Below, one piece after another: positions 22,703-34,806 of a stretch of 64,000 bases of DNA. Below the pieces are notes generated by a model. It was not told the DNA's origin and did no database searches. It worked only from the letters and a program-made list of their open reading frames with translations. A program made the translations under genes and the position numbers. Source of the DNA: Rhytidiadelphus loreus (Eukaryota; Streptophyta; Bryopsida; Hypnales; Hylocomiaceae); contig OX344763.1 of assembly GCA_947034895.1 (NCBI GenBank), positions 72,435,093-72,499,092 on the forward strand, written 5' to 3'. How positions within the stretch are numbered: position 1 is the first letter of the stretch; each line of letters starts with the position of its first letter.

Positions 22703-24936
22703 TGGGGACCTCCATGTTTGTCACAAATGTTGATCTCCATGTTGCCTCCGATGCTACAAACACTATGCCAACGGCGTCCCCTCAACACGTGATTCAGGAG
22801 TCTGTGGATCTCAACGATGATCCGCCACAAGAGACGTGTCCTGCGGAAGAGAGAATCAAGGATGATGGTCTTACAGGTCATGACAATGAGGTGCTCAAAG
22901 TCATTCCAAAAGTCCCTCATGTTATCGAAGTCATTCACGAAGTCCAAGAGGGTATGGAAGTCATCCCCGAAGTTCCTGAGATGCAGGAAATCATTGCCCA
23001 TGAACCTGAGGTGCTCGAAATTATTCCGGATGTTGCTGAGGTGGTGACAGATGATGTTCCTTGCGATGAACAGCAAGATACAGAAATGTCGCCTCCCAAA
23101 GTCTCGGTGGAAGATGCGGTATGTACTTTGTCTTGTATGTAGTAGTGTGTGTCGTCGTGGTTGTTGTGTCTAACATTGGTTGAATACATTGGTTGTTTTT
23201 CGCCTTCCCTATCGACTTTGCCCCGGTTTAATTTTCGATTTGTCTGTGTTCCTTATGAGCAGGGTGCCAGTAAGGGGATCGTAGGTGATTTAATGGCGGA
23301 TGTTCAAATTCGTAGTCCGTTCACATCCAGATTCAATAAGAAATGGCTCAATGTCGTTCTAGATCTGAATGGGCTTCTGTGCTTTTGTGATGATATGAGA
23401 TATCACATAAAAGAAAGGAGAGTATGCTCTCTTCACGAGGTCGTCCCGAGAGCGGAGAGTTTCATCATGGAAATGGAAAGGGTCACTTTCCGACCCCATG
23501 TTAGAAGGTTCGTGCGGGAGTTGACCTCCTTTGCAAACGTCGTTATTTGGAGCTCCATGGATCAATCCTACGCGAAGCTCGTTGTTAATTTTCTCTTCCA
23601 CGGCCTGACGCCCCCCTTCGGTGTCCTCGGCCAAGAACAATGTACCGTCATGAAATCTAGAGACGGGAATGGCATGCTAAAGAACTACAGGTTGAGGGGA
23701 TCACGCAAGGACCTCTTTCTCAAGCCACTGGATAGGTTGTACAAACTGAAGGGGTCCATCTTCACGAAGGAAAACACTATAATAGTGGACAATAGCCCCG
23801 AGAAACACTTCATGAATGATCCCACGAACGTAGTGCTCCTAGACTCGTGGTGTTTTGACGGGCAGGGGTCGAGAGACGGGGTTCTCATATTTGAACTCCT
23901 GCCTTGGATTAAGAGACTGCATGTAGAGAGGCCGTGGGAAATGTTTTCTTTCCGTAGAGACAATGCTATAGGGGGCATCCATCTCATGCATGACGCCGAC
24001 CAATCCAAGTACAAGGAACTTCAGAGGGCACTTGCGGTCTCTAATAGACTTCATAGAGAACGGAAAGTGGATGATTTCGGGCGTGTCATTCCTTTGCCGA
24101 AACCACGCGCAATGCCCGCAACGAAGCGCAAGGAGCTCACCCAAGAAGACATCTATTTTCGTCCTTGTCCGCCTCCAGAACAAACTTGTCTATAGGACCT
24201 CTAGAAATTTGTAGACAACGTAGTTGTGTTTGAGAGGGTACGCCTTGAAATGTAATTATTATTGTTTTATCAAATACAATTCATCATTCATATTTGGAGT
24301 GGAATATCTTTGTGTTGTGCCCAGGAGTTAAGGGATGCTATGGCTCCTGTAATTCGGCATGTCATATATTCAGAGGCTACTGCACAATCAACAATGGATT
24401 TTTCAATGATGGACATAGATGATGGCGTTGTTGATAGTCCTCCCAACGGAGGGAAGCGCCCCAAATTAGTGCACTCTCCATCTCCTTTGAAATCCCGTTC
24501 GCAAACTCCACGGGATCGGTCCATGGTGAATCTGGAAACGCAGAGGAAGCTCTATGATGAAGAAATGGGTGTGGTGGCCGTTGAGGAGGTGTGTTATCAT
24601 TGATTGAGTGAAATGTGTGTGTAAAAACATCTTTCTTTATGTTTTGCTTTATAGTTGTTGTAGGCTATGAATGTCTTATTTTATTGGTTTTGGTAGGTGT
24701 AGGATTCAATGCCTACCATGTTGGGCAACACTTCAAAGGGCGTTAAGAGTATACAAATGGAGAAACAGACTGCAGTATTTGAAGGCGCACTACCTCGTTT
24801 GTCTTCTTTGGATATCGTAAAACAACAATGCAAAAAAAATGATGGATTCGTAAAACGACAATGCAAAAGAAATGATGGATTGCCTCCTCTTTATTGTGGT
24901 AAGTGGGATGCTTGGGAGTGGAGGTGCTTGAAGTAA
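22703..24936 (+). pseudogene. 3' part: FCP1/NIF-like (HAD phosphatase fold) exons
   Basis: Proposed exons are 22,703-23,118, 23,263-24,237, 24,325-24,588 and 24,703-24,936; their introns are phase 0 with GT-AG ends. Exon 2 carries an FCP1-homology domain: WLNVVLDLNGLLC (23,345-23,380), FRPHVRRFVRELT, VIWSSM, and IVDNSPEKHF followed by DSWCFDG. FCP1 enzymes are CTD-type phosphatases with DxDx(T/V). Here the motif is DLNG, so the second Asp is Asn and catalysis is doubtful; some plant family members look similar. A repetitive Val/Pro/Glu stretch precedes it. Two TAG stops (24,193 and 24,202) sit in frame shortly before the end of exon 2, both CAG-like. The tail ends GKWDAWEWRCLK. These introns contain no dyads. 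Confidence 0.65.
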
Positions 24937-25000
24937 CAACGATGAGAGAATGCGCACCAATTATCCGCTAAAAGTACCGGATATAGTCGAGGGCCAGATA

Positions 25001-25141
25001 TATTAAAGGCAATGCAAATTTTGAAGAGTAGGTCACAGTCATAGTATATAGAGTTAGCATGATGTTTAGGAAATATTAAAGGCAATGCAAATTTCGAAGA
25101 GTAGGTCGTAGTCATAGTATGTAGAATTAGCATCATGTTCA
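25001..25141 (+). repeat. 73-bp direct repeat near the right element end
   Basis: TATTAAAGGCAATGCAAATT begins copies at 25,001 and 25,074. Each continues with GAAGAGTAGGTC and AGTCATAGTAT and ends near ATGATGTT or ATCATGTT, a word also found in the terminal repeat. Confidence 0.65.
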
Positions 25142-25320
25142 AGCTACTATAATGTTGAGTATAACATGATCATATGCCATTATGATCTTACTTTTGGAAA
25201 TACTATGTATATTTGTTTGTTTATGTATTCTTATCTTGTCTTATCTTGTGTTTGTGTGTATAAAATTCTTCTTGTGTTCTTAGTTTATTAAGCTCGTAGA
25301 ACTCCTATTTCATTGGAAAA

Positions 25321-25345
25321 CTCCCATTTTAATGAATATGATGTT
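25321..25345 (-). repeat. Right terminal inverted repeat
   Basis: Reverse complement of the left end, with 16 outer bases exact. Immediately inside it, AACTCC(T/C)ATTT occurs as an 18-bp direct repeat. Confidence 0.8.
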
Positions 25346-25349
25346 TCTT
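25346..25349. other. Target-site duplication, right copy (TCTT)
   Basis: Directly follows the right terminal repeat and continues as GTTTTACATGAATTTCATAA, the continuation of the interrupted monomer. Confidence 0.7.
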
Positions 25350-27668
25350 GTTTTACATGAATTTCATAAGATTTCAAACTAAAATACATGGTAAGATTCG
25401 TGCCCCGATTTCTAATTCAAGGTGGTACGATCTTCAAAGAGACCATTAATTACATATTTTTTTGAATCCATGAGTCAATGAATATTTGCAACTTGAAGAA
25501 CATGTTTCCCATTTTGTTTTACGTGAATTTCATGAGATTCCATTTCTTTGGACACTAAAGTATAGGGCAAGATTCGTGCCCTGATTTGGAATTCCACGTA
25601 GTACGTCTTTCAAAGAGACCAATAATTACCTACTTTTAGAAATCGTTGAGTCTATGAATAATTGCAACTTACACAACCTGTTTCCCATTTTCTTTTACGT
25701 GAATTTCATGAGATTCCACTTCTTTGGGGAGTATAGTACACACAAGATTCGTGCCCTGATTTTTAATTCCACATAATTCGTCTATCAAAGAGACCATTAA
25801 TTACATATTTTTGGGAATCCTTGAGTCTATAAATAATTGCAACTTGTACAATCTGTTTCCCATTTTATTTTACGTGAATTTCAGGAGATTCCATTTCTTT
25901 GGATACTAAAGTACAAAGTAAGATTCGTGCCCTGATTCTTAATTCCACGTAGTATGTCTTTCAAAGAGACCAATAATTACCTATTTTTCGAAATCGTTGA
26001 GTCTATGAATGATTGCAATTTGCACAACCTGTTTTCCATTTCGTTTTACGTGAATTTCATGAGATTCCACTTCTTTCGGGACTATAGTACACACAAGATT
26101 CATGGCCCAATTTTTAATTCCAGGGAGTACGACTTTCAAAGAAACCATTAATTTCATATTTTAGTGAATTCTAGAGTCTATGAACCATTGAAAATTGCAC
26201 AACCTGTTTCCAATTTTGTTTAACGTGAATTTCATAAGATTCCATTGCTTTTGAAGACTATAGTACACGCAAGATTCATGGCCCAATTTTTAATTCCAGG
26301 GAGTATGACTTTCAAAGAAACCATTAATTACATATTTTTTTGAATCCTTGAATCTATGAATGATTGCAACTTGTACAACCTGTTTCCCATCTTGTTTTAC
26401 GTGAATTTCATAAGATTGCACACTAATGTACATGGTAGGATTCATGCCCCGATTTCTAATTCCATCTAGTACGTCTTTCAAAGAGACCGTTAATTACATA
26501 TATTTGGGAATCCTTGAGTCTATGAATAATTGCAACTTGCACAACCTGTTTTCCATTCTGTATTACATGAATTTCATGAGATTCCATTTCTTTGGACACT
26601 ATAGTATACGCAAGATTCGTACCCCGATTTCAAATTCCATGTAGTACGTCTTTCAAGGAGACCATTAATTGCATATAGTTTTTAATCCTTGAGTCTATGA
26701 ATAATTGCAACTTGTTCAACCTGTTTCCCATTTTCTTTATATGAATTTCAAGAGATTCCATATCTTTGGACAGTAAATTACGAGGCAAGATTCGTGCCCC
26801 GATGTTTAATTCCACGTAGTATGTCTTTTGAAGAGACCATTAATTACATGTTTCCTTGAATCCTTGAGTCTATGAATGATTGCAACTTGTACAACCTTTT
26901 TGCCATCTCGTTTTATGTGAATTTTATAAGATTTCAAACTAAAGTTTATGGCAATATTTGTACCCCGATTTCTAATTCCAGGTAGTACAACTTTTAAAGA
27001 GACCATTAATTACATATTTTTGGGAATCCCTGGGCCTATGATTAATTGGAACTTGCACAACCTGTTTCCCATTTTGTTTTACTTGAATTTCATAAGATTC
27101 CATTTCTTTGGACACTAAAAAGTACATGGTAAGATTCGTGCCCTGATTTTTAATTCCACGTAGTACGTCTTTCAAAGAGTCCATTAATTATCTATTTTGG
27201 GGAATCCTTGGATCTATGAATAATTGGAACTTGCACAACCTATTTTCCATTTTGTTTTACGTGAATTTCATGAGATTCCATAGCTTTGGAGAAAAAAATA
27301 CAAGGCAAGATTCGTGCCTCAATTTCTAATTCCACGTAGTACGCCTTTCAAAGAGACCATTAATTACATATTTTAGTGAATCCATGAGTCTATGAATCAT
27401 TGCAACTTGCACAACCTATTTCCTATTTTGATTTACATGAATTTCATAAGATTCCATTTCTTTGGGGACTATAGTACACGCAAGATACGTGCCCCAATTT
27501 TTAATTCCATGTAGTATGCCTTTCAAAGAGACCATTAATTACATATTTATGGAATTCTTTGATCTATGAATAATTGCACCTTACACAACCTCTTTCCCAT
27601 TTCCTTTTACGTGAATTTTATAAGATTCCATTTCTTTGGACTCTAAAGTACACACAAGATTCGTGCCT

Positions 27669-27760
27669 TGATTTATTTGTTAAAACTAATTGGAGAATGT
27701 ACCATTCTAAACATTGCAGAGATATAAAATTCCATTGAATACTTCAAATTTAATTCCAGG
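27669..27760 (+). repeat. HOR marker segment, copy 2
   Basis: Same foreign segment inside a monomer as at 5,464, with one or two base differences. Confidence 0.7.
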
Positions 27761-30138
27761 TAGTACGACTTTCAAGGAGACCATTAATTACATATTTTAA
27801 GGAATTCTTTTATCTATGAATAATTGCACCGTACACAACCTGTTTCCCATTTTATTTTATGTGAACTTCTAAGATTCCATTTCTTAGGACACTACAGTAT
27901 ACGACAAGATTCGTGCCCCGATTTTTAATTCCAAGTAGTATGTCTTTTGAAGAGACCATTAATTACATGTTTTCTTGAATCCTTGAATCTATGAATGATT
28001 GCTACTTAATCAACCTGTTTCCGTCTTGTTTTACATGAATTTCATAAGATTTCAAACTAAAGTACATGGCAAGATTTGTGCCCCAAATTTTAATTCCAGA
28101 TAGTACGCCTTTCAAAGAGACCATTAATTACATATTTTAGTGAATCCTAAAGTCTATGAATCATTGCAATTTGCACAACCTATTCCCATTTTGTTTTACA
28201 TGAATTTCATAAGATTCCATTTCTTTGGGGACTATAGTAAACGCAAGATTCATGGCCTGATTTTTAATTCCAGGGAGAATGACTTCCAAAGAAACCATTA
28301 ATTACATATTTTTTTGAATCCTTGAATCTATGAATGATTGCAACTTGTACAACCTGTTTCCCATCTTGTTTTACGTGAATATCATAAAATTTCAAACTAA
28401 AGTACATGGCAAGATTCGTGCCCCGATTTCTAATTCAAGGTGGTACGACTTTCAAAGAGACCATTAATTACATATTTTTTTGAATCCATGAGTCTATGAA
28501 TATTTGCAACTTGAAGAACGTGTTTCCCATTTTGTTTTACGTGAATTTCATGAGATTACATTTCTTTCAACAATAAAGTACAGAGGAAGATTCATGCCCA
28601 AATTTGGAATTCCATGTAGTACATCTTTCAAAGAGAGCAATAATTACATATATTTGGAAATCTTTGAGTCTATGAATAATTGCAACTTGTTCAACCTGTT
28701 TCCCATTTTGTTTTACGTGAATTCCATAAGATTCCATATAAAGTACATGACAAGATTTGTGCCTCAAATTTTAATTCCACGTAGTATGCCTCTCAAAGAG
28801 ACCATTAATTACATATTTTAGTGAATCCTTGAGTCTACAAATCATTGCAACTTGTACAACCTATTTTCCATTTTGATTTACGTGAATTTCATAAGATTCC
28901 ATTTCTTTGGAGACTATAGTATACGCAAGATTCGTGGCCCGATTTTTAATTCCAAGGAGTACGACTTTCAAAAAAACCATTAATTACATATTTTTTTGAA
29001 TCCTTCAATCTATGAATAATTGCAACTTGTACAACCTGTTTCCCATCTTGTTTTACGTGAATTTCATAAGATTTCAAACTAAAGTACATGGCAAGATTCG
29101 TGCCCCGATTTCTAATTCCTGGTGGTACGACTTTCAAAGAGACCATTAATGACATATTTTTTTGAATCCATGAGTCTATGAATATTTGCAGCTTCTAGAA
29201 TATGTTCTCCATTTTGTTTAACGTGAATTTCATAAGATTGGACACTAACGTACATGGCAAGATTCATGCCCCGATTTCTAATCCCGTCTAGTACGACTTT
29301 CAAAGAAACCATTAATTACATATTTTTTGAATCCTTGAGTCTATGGATATTTACAACTTGTACAACCTATTACCCATTTTGTTTAACGTGAATTTCATAA
29401 GATTGCACACTAATGTACATGGCAGGATTCATGCCCTGATTTCTAATTCCATCTAGTATGTCTTTCAAAGAGACCATTAATTACATATATTTGGGAATCC
29501 TTGAGTCTATGAATAATTGCAACTTGCACAACTTGTTTTCCATTCTTTATTACGTGAATTTCATGAGATTCCATTTCTTTGGACACTATAGTATACGCAA
29601 GATTCGTACCCCGACTTCAAATTCCATGTAGTACGTCTTTCAAGGAGACCATTAATTACATATAGTTTTTAATCCTTGAGTCCATGAATCATTGCAATTT
29701 GCTCAACTTGTTTCCCATTTTCTTTATGTGAATTTCAAGAGATTCCATATCTTTGGACAGTAAATTACAAGGCAAGATTCGTGCCCCGATGTTTAATTCC
29801 ACGTAGTATGTCTTTTGAAGAGACCATTAATTACATGTTTTCTTGAATCCTTGAGTCTATGAATGATTGCAACTTGTACAACCTTTTTGCCATCTTGTTT
29901 TACGTGAATTTCATAAGATTCCATTTCTTTGGGGACTATAGTACATGCAAGATACGTGCCCCAATTTTTAATTCCATGTAGTACGCCTTTCAAAGAGACC
30001 ATTAATTACATATTTTACGGAATTCTTTGATCTATGAATAAATGCACCTTACACAACCTCTTTCCCATTTCCTTTTACGTGAATTTCATAAGATTCCATT
30101 TCTTTGGACTCTAAAGTACACACAAGATTCGTGCCTTG

Positions 30139-30230
30139 ATTTATTTGTTAAAACTAATTGGAGAATGTACCATTCTAAACATTGCAGAGATATAAAATTC
30201 CATTGAATACTTCAAATTTAATTCCAGGTA
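30139..30230 (+). repeat. HOR marker segment, copy 3
   Basis: Third copy of the foreign segment. It is closer to copy 2 than to copy 1, since both read CATTCTAAACATTGC where copy 1 has CATTCTCAACATTGC. Confidence 0.7.
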
Positions 30231-33200
30231 GTACGACTTTCAAGGAGACCATTAATTACATATTCTACGGAATTCTTTTATCTATGAATAATTGCAACTT
30301 ACACAACCTGTTTCCCATTTTGTTTTACGTGAATTTCATAAGATTCCATTTCTTAGGACACTACAGTACACGACAAGATTCGTGCCCCGATTTTTAATTC
30401 CAAGTAGTATGTCTTTTGAAGAGACCATTAATTACATGTTTTTTTTATTCCTTGAGTCTATGAATGATTGCAACTTGTTCAACCTGTTTCCCATCTTGGT
30501 TTATGTGAATTTCATAAGATTTCAAACTAAAGTACATGGCAAGATTTGTGCCCCGATTTCTAATTCCAGGTAGTACGACTTTCAAAGGGACCATTGATTA
30601 CATATTTTTGGGAATCCTTGAGTGTATAAATAATTGCAACTTGCACAACCTATTTCCCATTTTGTTTTCCGTGAATTTTATGAGATTCTATTTCTTTGAA
30701 CACCATAGTATACGCAAGATTCGTACCCCGATTTCAAATTCCATAAAGTACGTATTCCAAAGAGACCATTAATTACATATATTTTTTAATCCTTGAGTCT
30801 ATGAATAATTGCAACTTGTTCAACCTGTATCCCATTTTCTTTATGTGAATTTCATGAGATTCCATATCTTTGGACAGTAAATTACGAGGCAAGATTTGTG
30901 CCCCGATGTTTAATTCCACGTAGTATGTCTTTTGAAGTGACCATTAATTACATGTTATCTTGAATCCTTGAGTCTATGAATGATTGCAACTTGCACAATC
31001 TGGTTCCCATTTTGTTTACGTGAATTTCATAAGATTCCACATTAAAGTACATAGCAAGATTCGTGCCCCGTTTTTTAATTCCAAGTTGTATGACTTTCAA
31101 AGTGACCATTAATTACATATTTTTTGGAATCCTTGAGTCTATAAATTATTGCAACTTGCACAACATGTTTCCCATTTTGTTTACGTGAATTTCATGAGAT
31201 TCCATTTCTTTGGACACCAAAGTATATGGTAAGATTCATGCCTCAATTTATAATTCCACGTAGTACATCTTTCAAGGAGACCATTAATTACCTATTTTTT
31301 GGAATCCTTGCGTCTATGATTAATTGGAACTTGCACAACCTTTTTTCTTATTTTGTTTTACGTGATTTCATGAGATTCCATATCTTTGAAGAGAAAAGTA
31401 GAAGGCAAGATTCAAGCCCCGATTTTTCATTCCACGTAGTATGTCTTTCAAAGAGACCATTAATTAAATATTTTTTTGAATCCTTCAGTCTATGAATAAT
31501 TGCAACTTGCACAACCTGTTTCCCATTTCATTTTATGTGCATTCTATGAGAATCCATTTTGTTGGACACTAAAGTACAGTGCTAGATTTGTGCCACAAAT
31601 TTTATTTCCACGTTGTACGTCTTTCATAGTGACCATTAATTACCTATTTTTGTGAATCCTTGAGTGTATGAATAATTGCAACTTGTACAATTTGTTTTCC
31701 ATTTTGTTTTACGTGAATTTCATGTGATTCCATATCTTTGGACACTAAAGTACAAGGCAAGATTCGTGCTTCAATTTCTAATTCCACGTAGTTCGTCTTT
31801 CAAAGAGACCATTAATTTCATATATTTTTTATTCCTTGAGTCAATGAATGATTGCAATTTATTCAACTTGTTTCCCATCTTGTTTTACATGAATTTCATA
31901 AGATTTCAAACTAAAGTACATGGCAAGATTCGTGCCCCGATTTCAAATTCCACGTAGTATGACTTTCAAAGAGACCATTAATTACATATTTTTGGAATCC
32001 TTGAGTCTATAAATAATCACAACTTGCACAACATGTTTCCCATTTTAGTTTACATGAATTTCATGAGATTCCATTTCTTTGGACATTAAAGTACAGGGGA
32101 AGATTTGTGCCCCAATTTTTAATTCCACGTAGTACGTCTTTCAAAAAAACTATTAATTACATATTTTCGGGAATCCTTGAGTCTATAAATAATTGCAACT
32201 TGCACAACCTGTGTCCCATTTTGTTTTACTTGAATTTCATAAGATTCCATTTTTTTGGACACTAAAGTACATGGCAAGATTCGTGCACCGATTTTTAATT
32301 CCACGTAGTACGTCTTTCAAAGAAACTATTAATTACATATTTTCGGGAATCCTTGAGTCTATAAATAATTGCAACATGCACAACGTGTTTCACATTTTGT
32401 TTTACTTGAATTTCATGAGATTCCATATCTTTGGACACTAAAGTACAGGGGAAGATTCATGCCCCGTTTTTTAATTCCACGTAGTATGTCTTTTAAAGAG
32501 ACCATTAATTACATATTTTTCTGAATCCTTCAGTCTATGAATAATTGTAACTTGTACAACCTGTTTTCCATTTTGTTTTACGTGCATTTCATGACATTCC
32601 ATTTCTTTGGAGACTAAAGTACGTGGCAAGATTCTTGCTTCGATCTTTAATTCCACGTAGGACCTCTTTCAAAGAGACCATTAATTACATATTTTTGTGA
32701 ATCCCTGAGTCTATGAATAATTGCAACTTGTACAACCTGTTTCCCATTTTGTTTTATGTGAATTTCATGAGATTCCATTTCTTTGGACACTAAAGTACAA
32801 GGCAAGATTCGAGCCCCAATTTTTAATTCCACGTAGTACGTATTTCAATGAGACCATTAATTACATATTTTTTGAATCCTTGAGTCTATGAATAATTGCA
32901 ACTTGCACAACATGTTTTCCATTCTTTTTTACATGTATTTCATGAGATTACATTTTTTAGGACATTAAAGTAGAAGGCCGGGTTCATGCCCCAATTTTTT
33001 CTTTCATGTACAAGGTCATTCAAAGTGACCACCAATTGCAATTTTTTTTGAATTTGTGACTTTATGAATAATTGCAACTTGTACAACATGTTTCTCATTT
33101 TGTTTTACGTGAATTTCATGAGATTCCATTTCTTTGGATACTAAAGTACAGAGGAAGATTTATGCCCCAATTTTTAATTCCACGTAGTACGTCTTTCAAT

Positions 33201-34806
33201 AAGACCATTAATTACAGATTTTTTTGAATCCTTGAGTCTATAAGTAATTGCAACTTGCACAACGTGTTTTCCAGTTAACTTTGTTTTACGTGAATTTCAT
33301 GAGATTCCATTTCTTTACACACTAAAGTACAGGGGAAGATTCATGCCCCGATTTTTAATTCCACGTAGTACGTCTTTCAATGAGACCATTAATGACATGT
33401 TTTTTTGAATCTTTGAGTCTATGAATAATTGCAACTTGTACAACCTGTTTCCCATTTTGTTTTACGTGAATTTCATGAGATTCCATTTCTTTACACACTA
33501 AAGTACAGGGGAAGATTCATGCCCCGATTTTTAATTCCACGTAGTACGTCTTTCAATGAGACCATTAATGACATGTTTTTTTGAATCTTTGAGTCTATGA
33601 ATAATTGCAACTTGTACAACCTGTTTCCCATTTTGTTTTACGTGAATTTCATGAGATTCCATTTCTTTAGACATCAAAGTACAGGGCAAGATTTGTGCCC
33701 CGATTTTCAATCCCACATAGTATGTCTTTCAAAGAGACCATTAATTACATATTTTTTTGAATCCCTGAGTCTATGAATAATTGCAACATGTACAACTTGT
33801 TTCCCATTTTGTTTTACGTGAATTTCATGAGATTCCATTTCTTTGGAGACTAAAGTACAAGGCATGTTTCGTGCCCCGATTTGTAATTCCACGTAGTACA
33901 CCTTTCAAAAAGACCATTAATTACATATTTTTTTAAATCCTTGAGTCTATGAATAATTGCAACTTGCACAACCTATTTCCAATTTTGTTTTACTTGAATT
34001 TCATGAAATTAGACACTAAAGTACAGGGCAAGATTTGTGCCCCGATTTGTAATTCCACGTAGTATGTCTTTCAAAGAGACCATTAATTACATATTATTTT
34101 GAATTCTTGAGTCTATGAATAATTGCAACTTGCACAACATTTTCCATTTTTTTTTACATGTATTTCATGAGATTACATTTTTTAGGACATTAAAGTAGAG
34201 GGCCGGGTTCATGCCCCAATTTTTACTTTCATGTACAAGGTCATTCAAAGAAACCACCAATTGTAATTTTTTTTGAATTCGTGACTTTATGAATAATTGC
34301 AAGTTGCACAACCTATTTCCCATTTTGTTTTACGTGAATTTCATGAGATTCCATTTCTTTGGACACTAAAGTACAAGGGAAGATTTATGCCCCAATTTTT
34401 AATTCCACATAGTACGTCTTTCAATGAGACCATTAATTACATATTTTTGTGTATTCTTGAGTCTATGAGTAATTGCAACCTGCACAACGTGTTTCCCATT
34501 TTGTTTTACATGAATTTGATGAGATTCCATTTCTTTGGACACTAAAGTACAGGGGAAGATTCATGCCCCGTTTTTTAATTCCACGTAGTACGTCTTTTAA
34601 AGAGACTATTAATTACATATTTTTCTGAATCCTTGAGTGTATGAATAATTGCAACTTGCACAACCTGTTTTCCATTTTGATTTATGTGAATTTCATTAGA
34701 TTCCATTTTTTAGGACACTAAAGTATAGGTCAAGGTTCGTGCCCTAATTTTTAATTCTATGTAGTACGTCATTCAAAGAGACCATTAATTACCTATTTTT
34801 TTGAAT

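Larger units (their letters stand above)
6163..25345. mobile_element. 19.2-kb TIR-bounded mobile element inserted in the satellite
   Basis: The satellite stops at CCCATCTT (6,162) and resumes at TCTTGTTTTACATG (25,346), the same point of the monomer. The intervening 19,183 bp starts AACATCATATTCATTA and ends with its reverse complement. The 25-bp ends match at 22 positions, and a 4-bp duplication (TCTT) flanks them. This is the signature of a cut-and-paste DNA transposon. Cargo: a DUF7869 gene on the minus strand, a long spliced plus-strand gene ending in an FCP1-like domain, and two clusters of one 21-bp dyad. The DUF7869 protein is the obvious transposase candidate because it has RNase H-like D, D, H/D motifs, but that is inference. 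The ends do not look like CACTA, hAT or Mutator ends. Confidence 0.8.
25350..34806. repeat. 176-bp tandem satellite, block B
   Basis: About 54 monomers of the same satellite as block A. Several stretches match block A over several monomers. For example, the interrupted monomer and its neighbours at 27,590-28,310 correspond to 5,390-6,110, and a variant with a CATCTAGTACG word recurs at about 5,300, 26,460, 29,280 and 29,450. This implies higher-order repeat copying. Monomers towards 33-34.8 kb are more diverged. The array ends at about 34,806, where GAATCC changes to unrelated sequence. Confidence 0.93.

Noticed and set aside
18132..24936. U-to-C RNA editing as sole explanation of the stops
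   Set aside because: Known in some plant organelles, but this is nuclear-type DNA, and editing would not restore the G to A changes (TGG to TAG, AG to AA acceptor). Kept only as a test in the findings.
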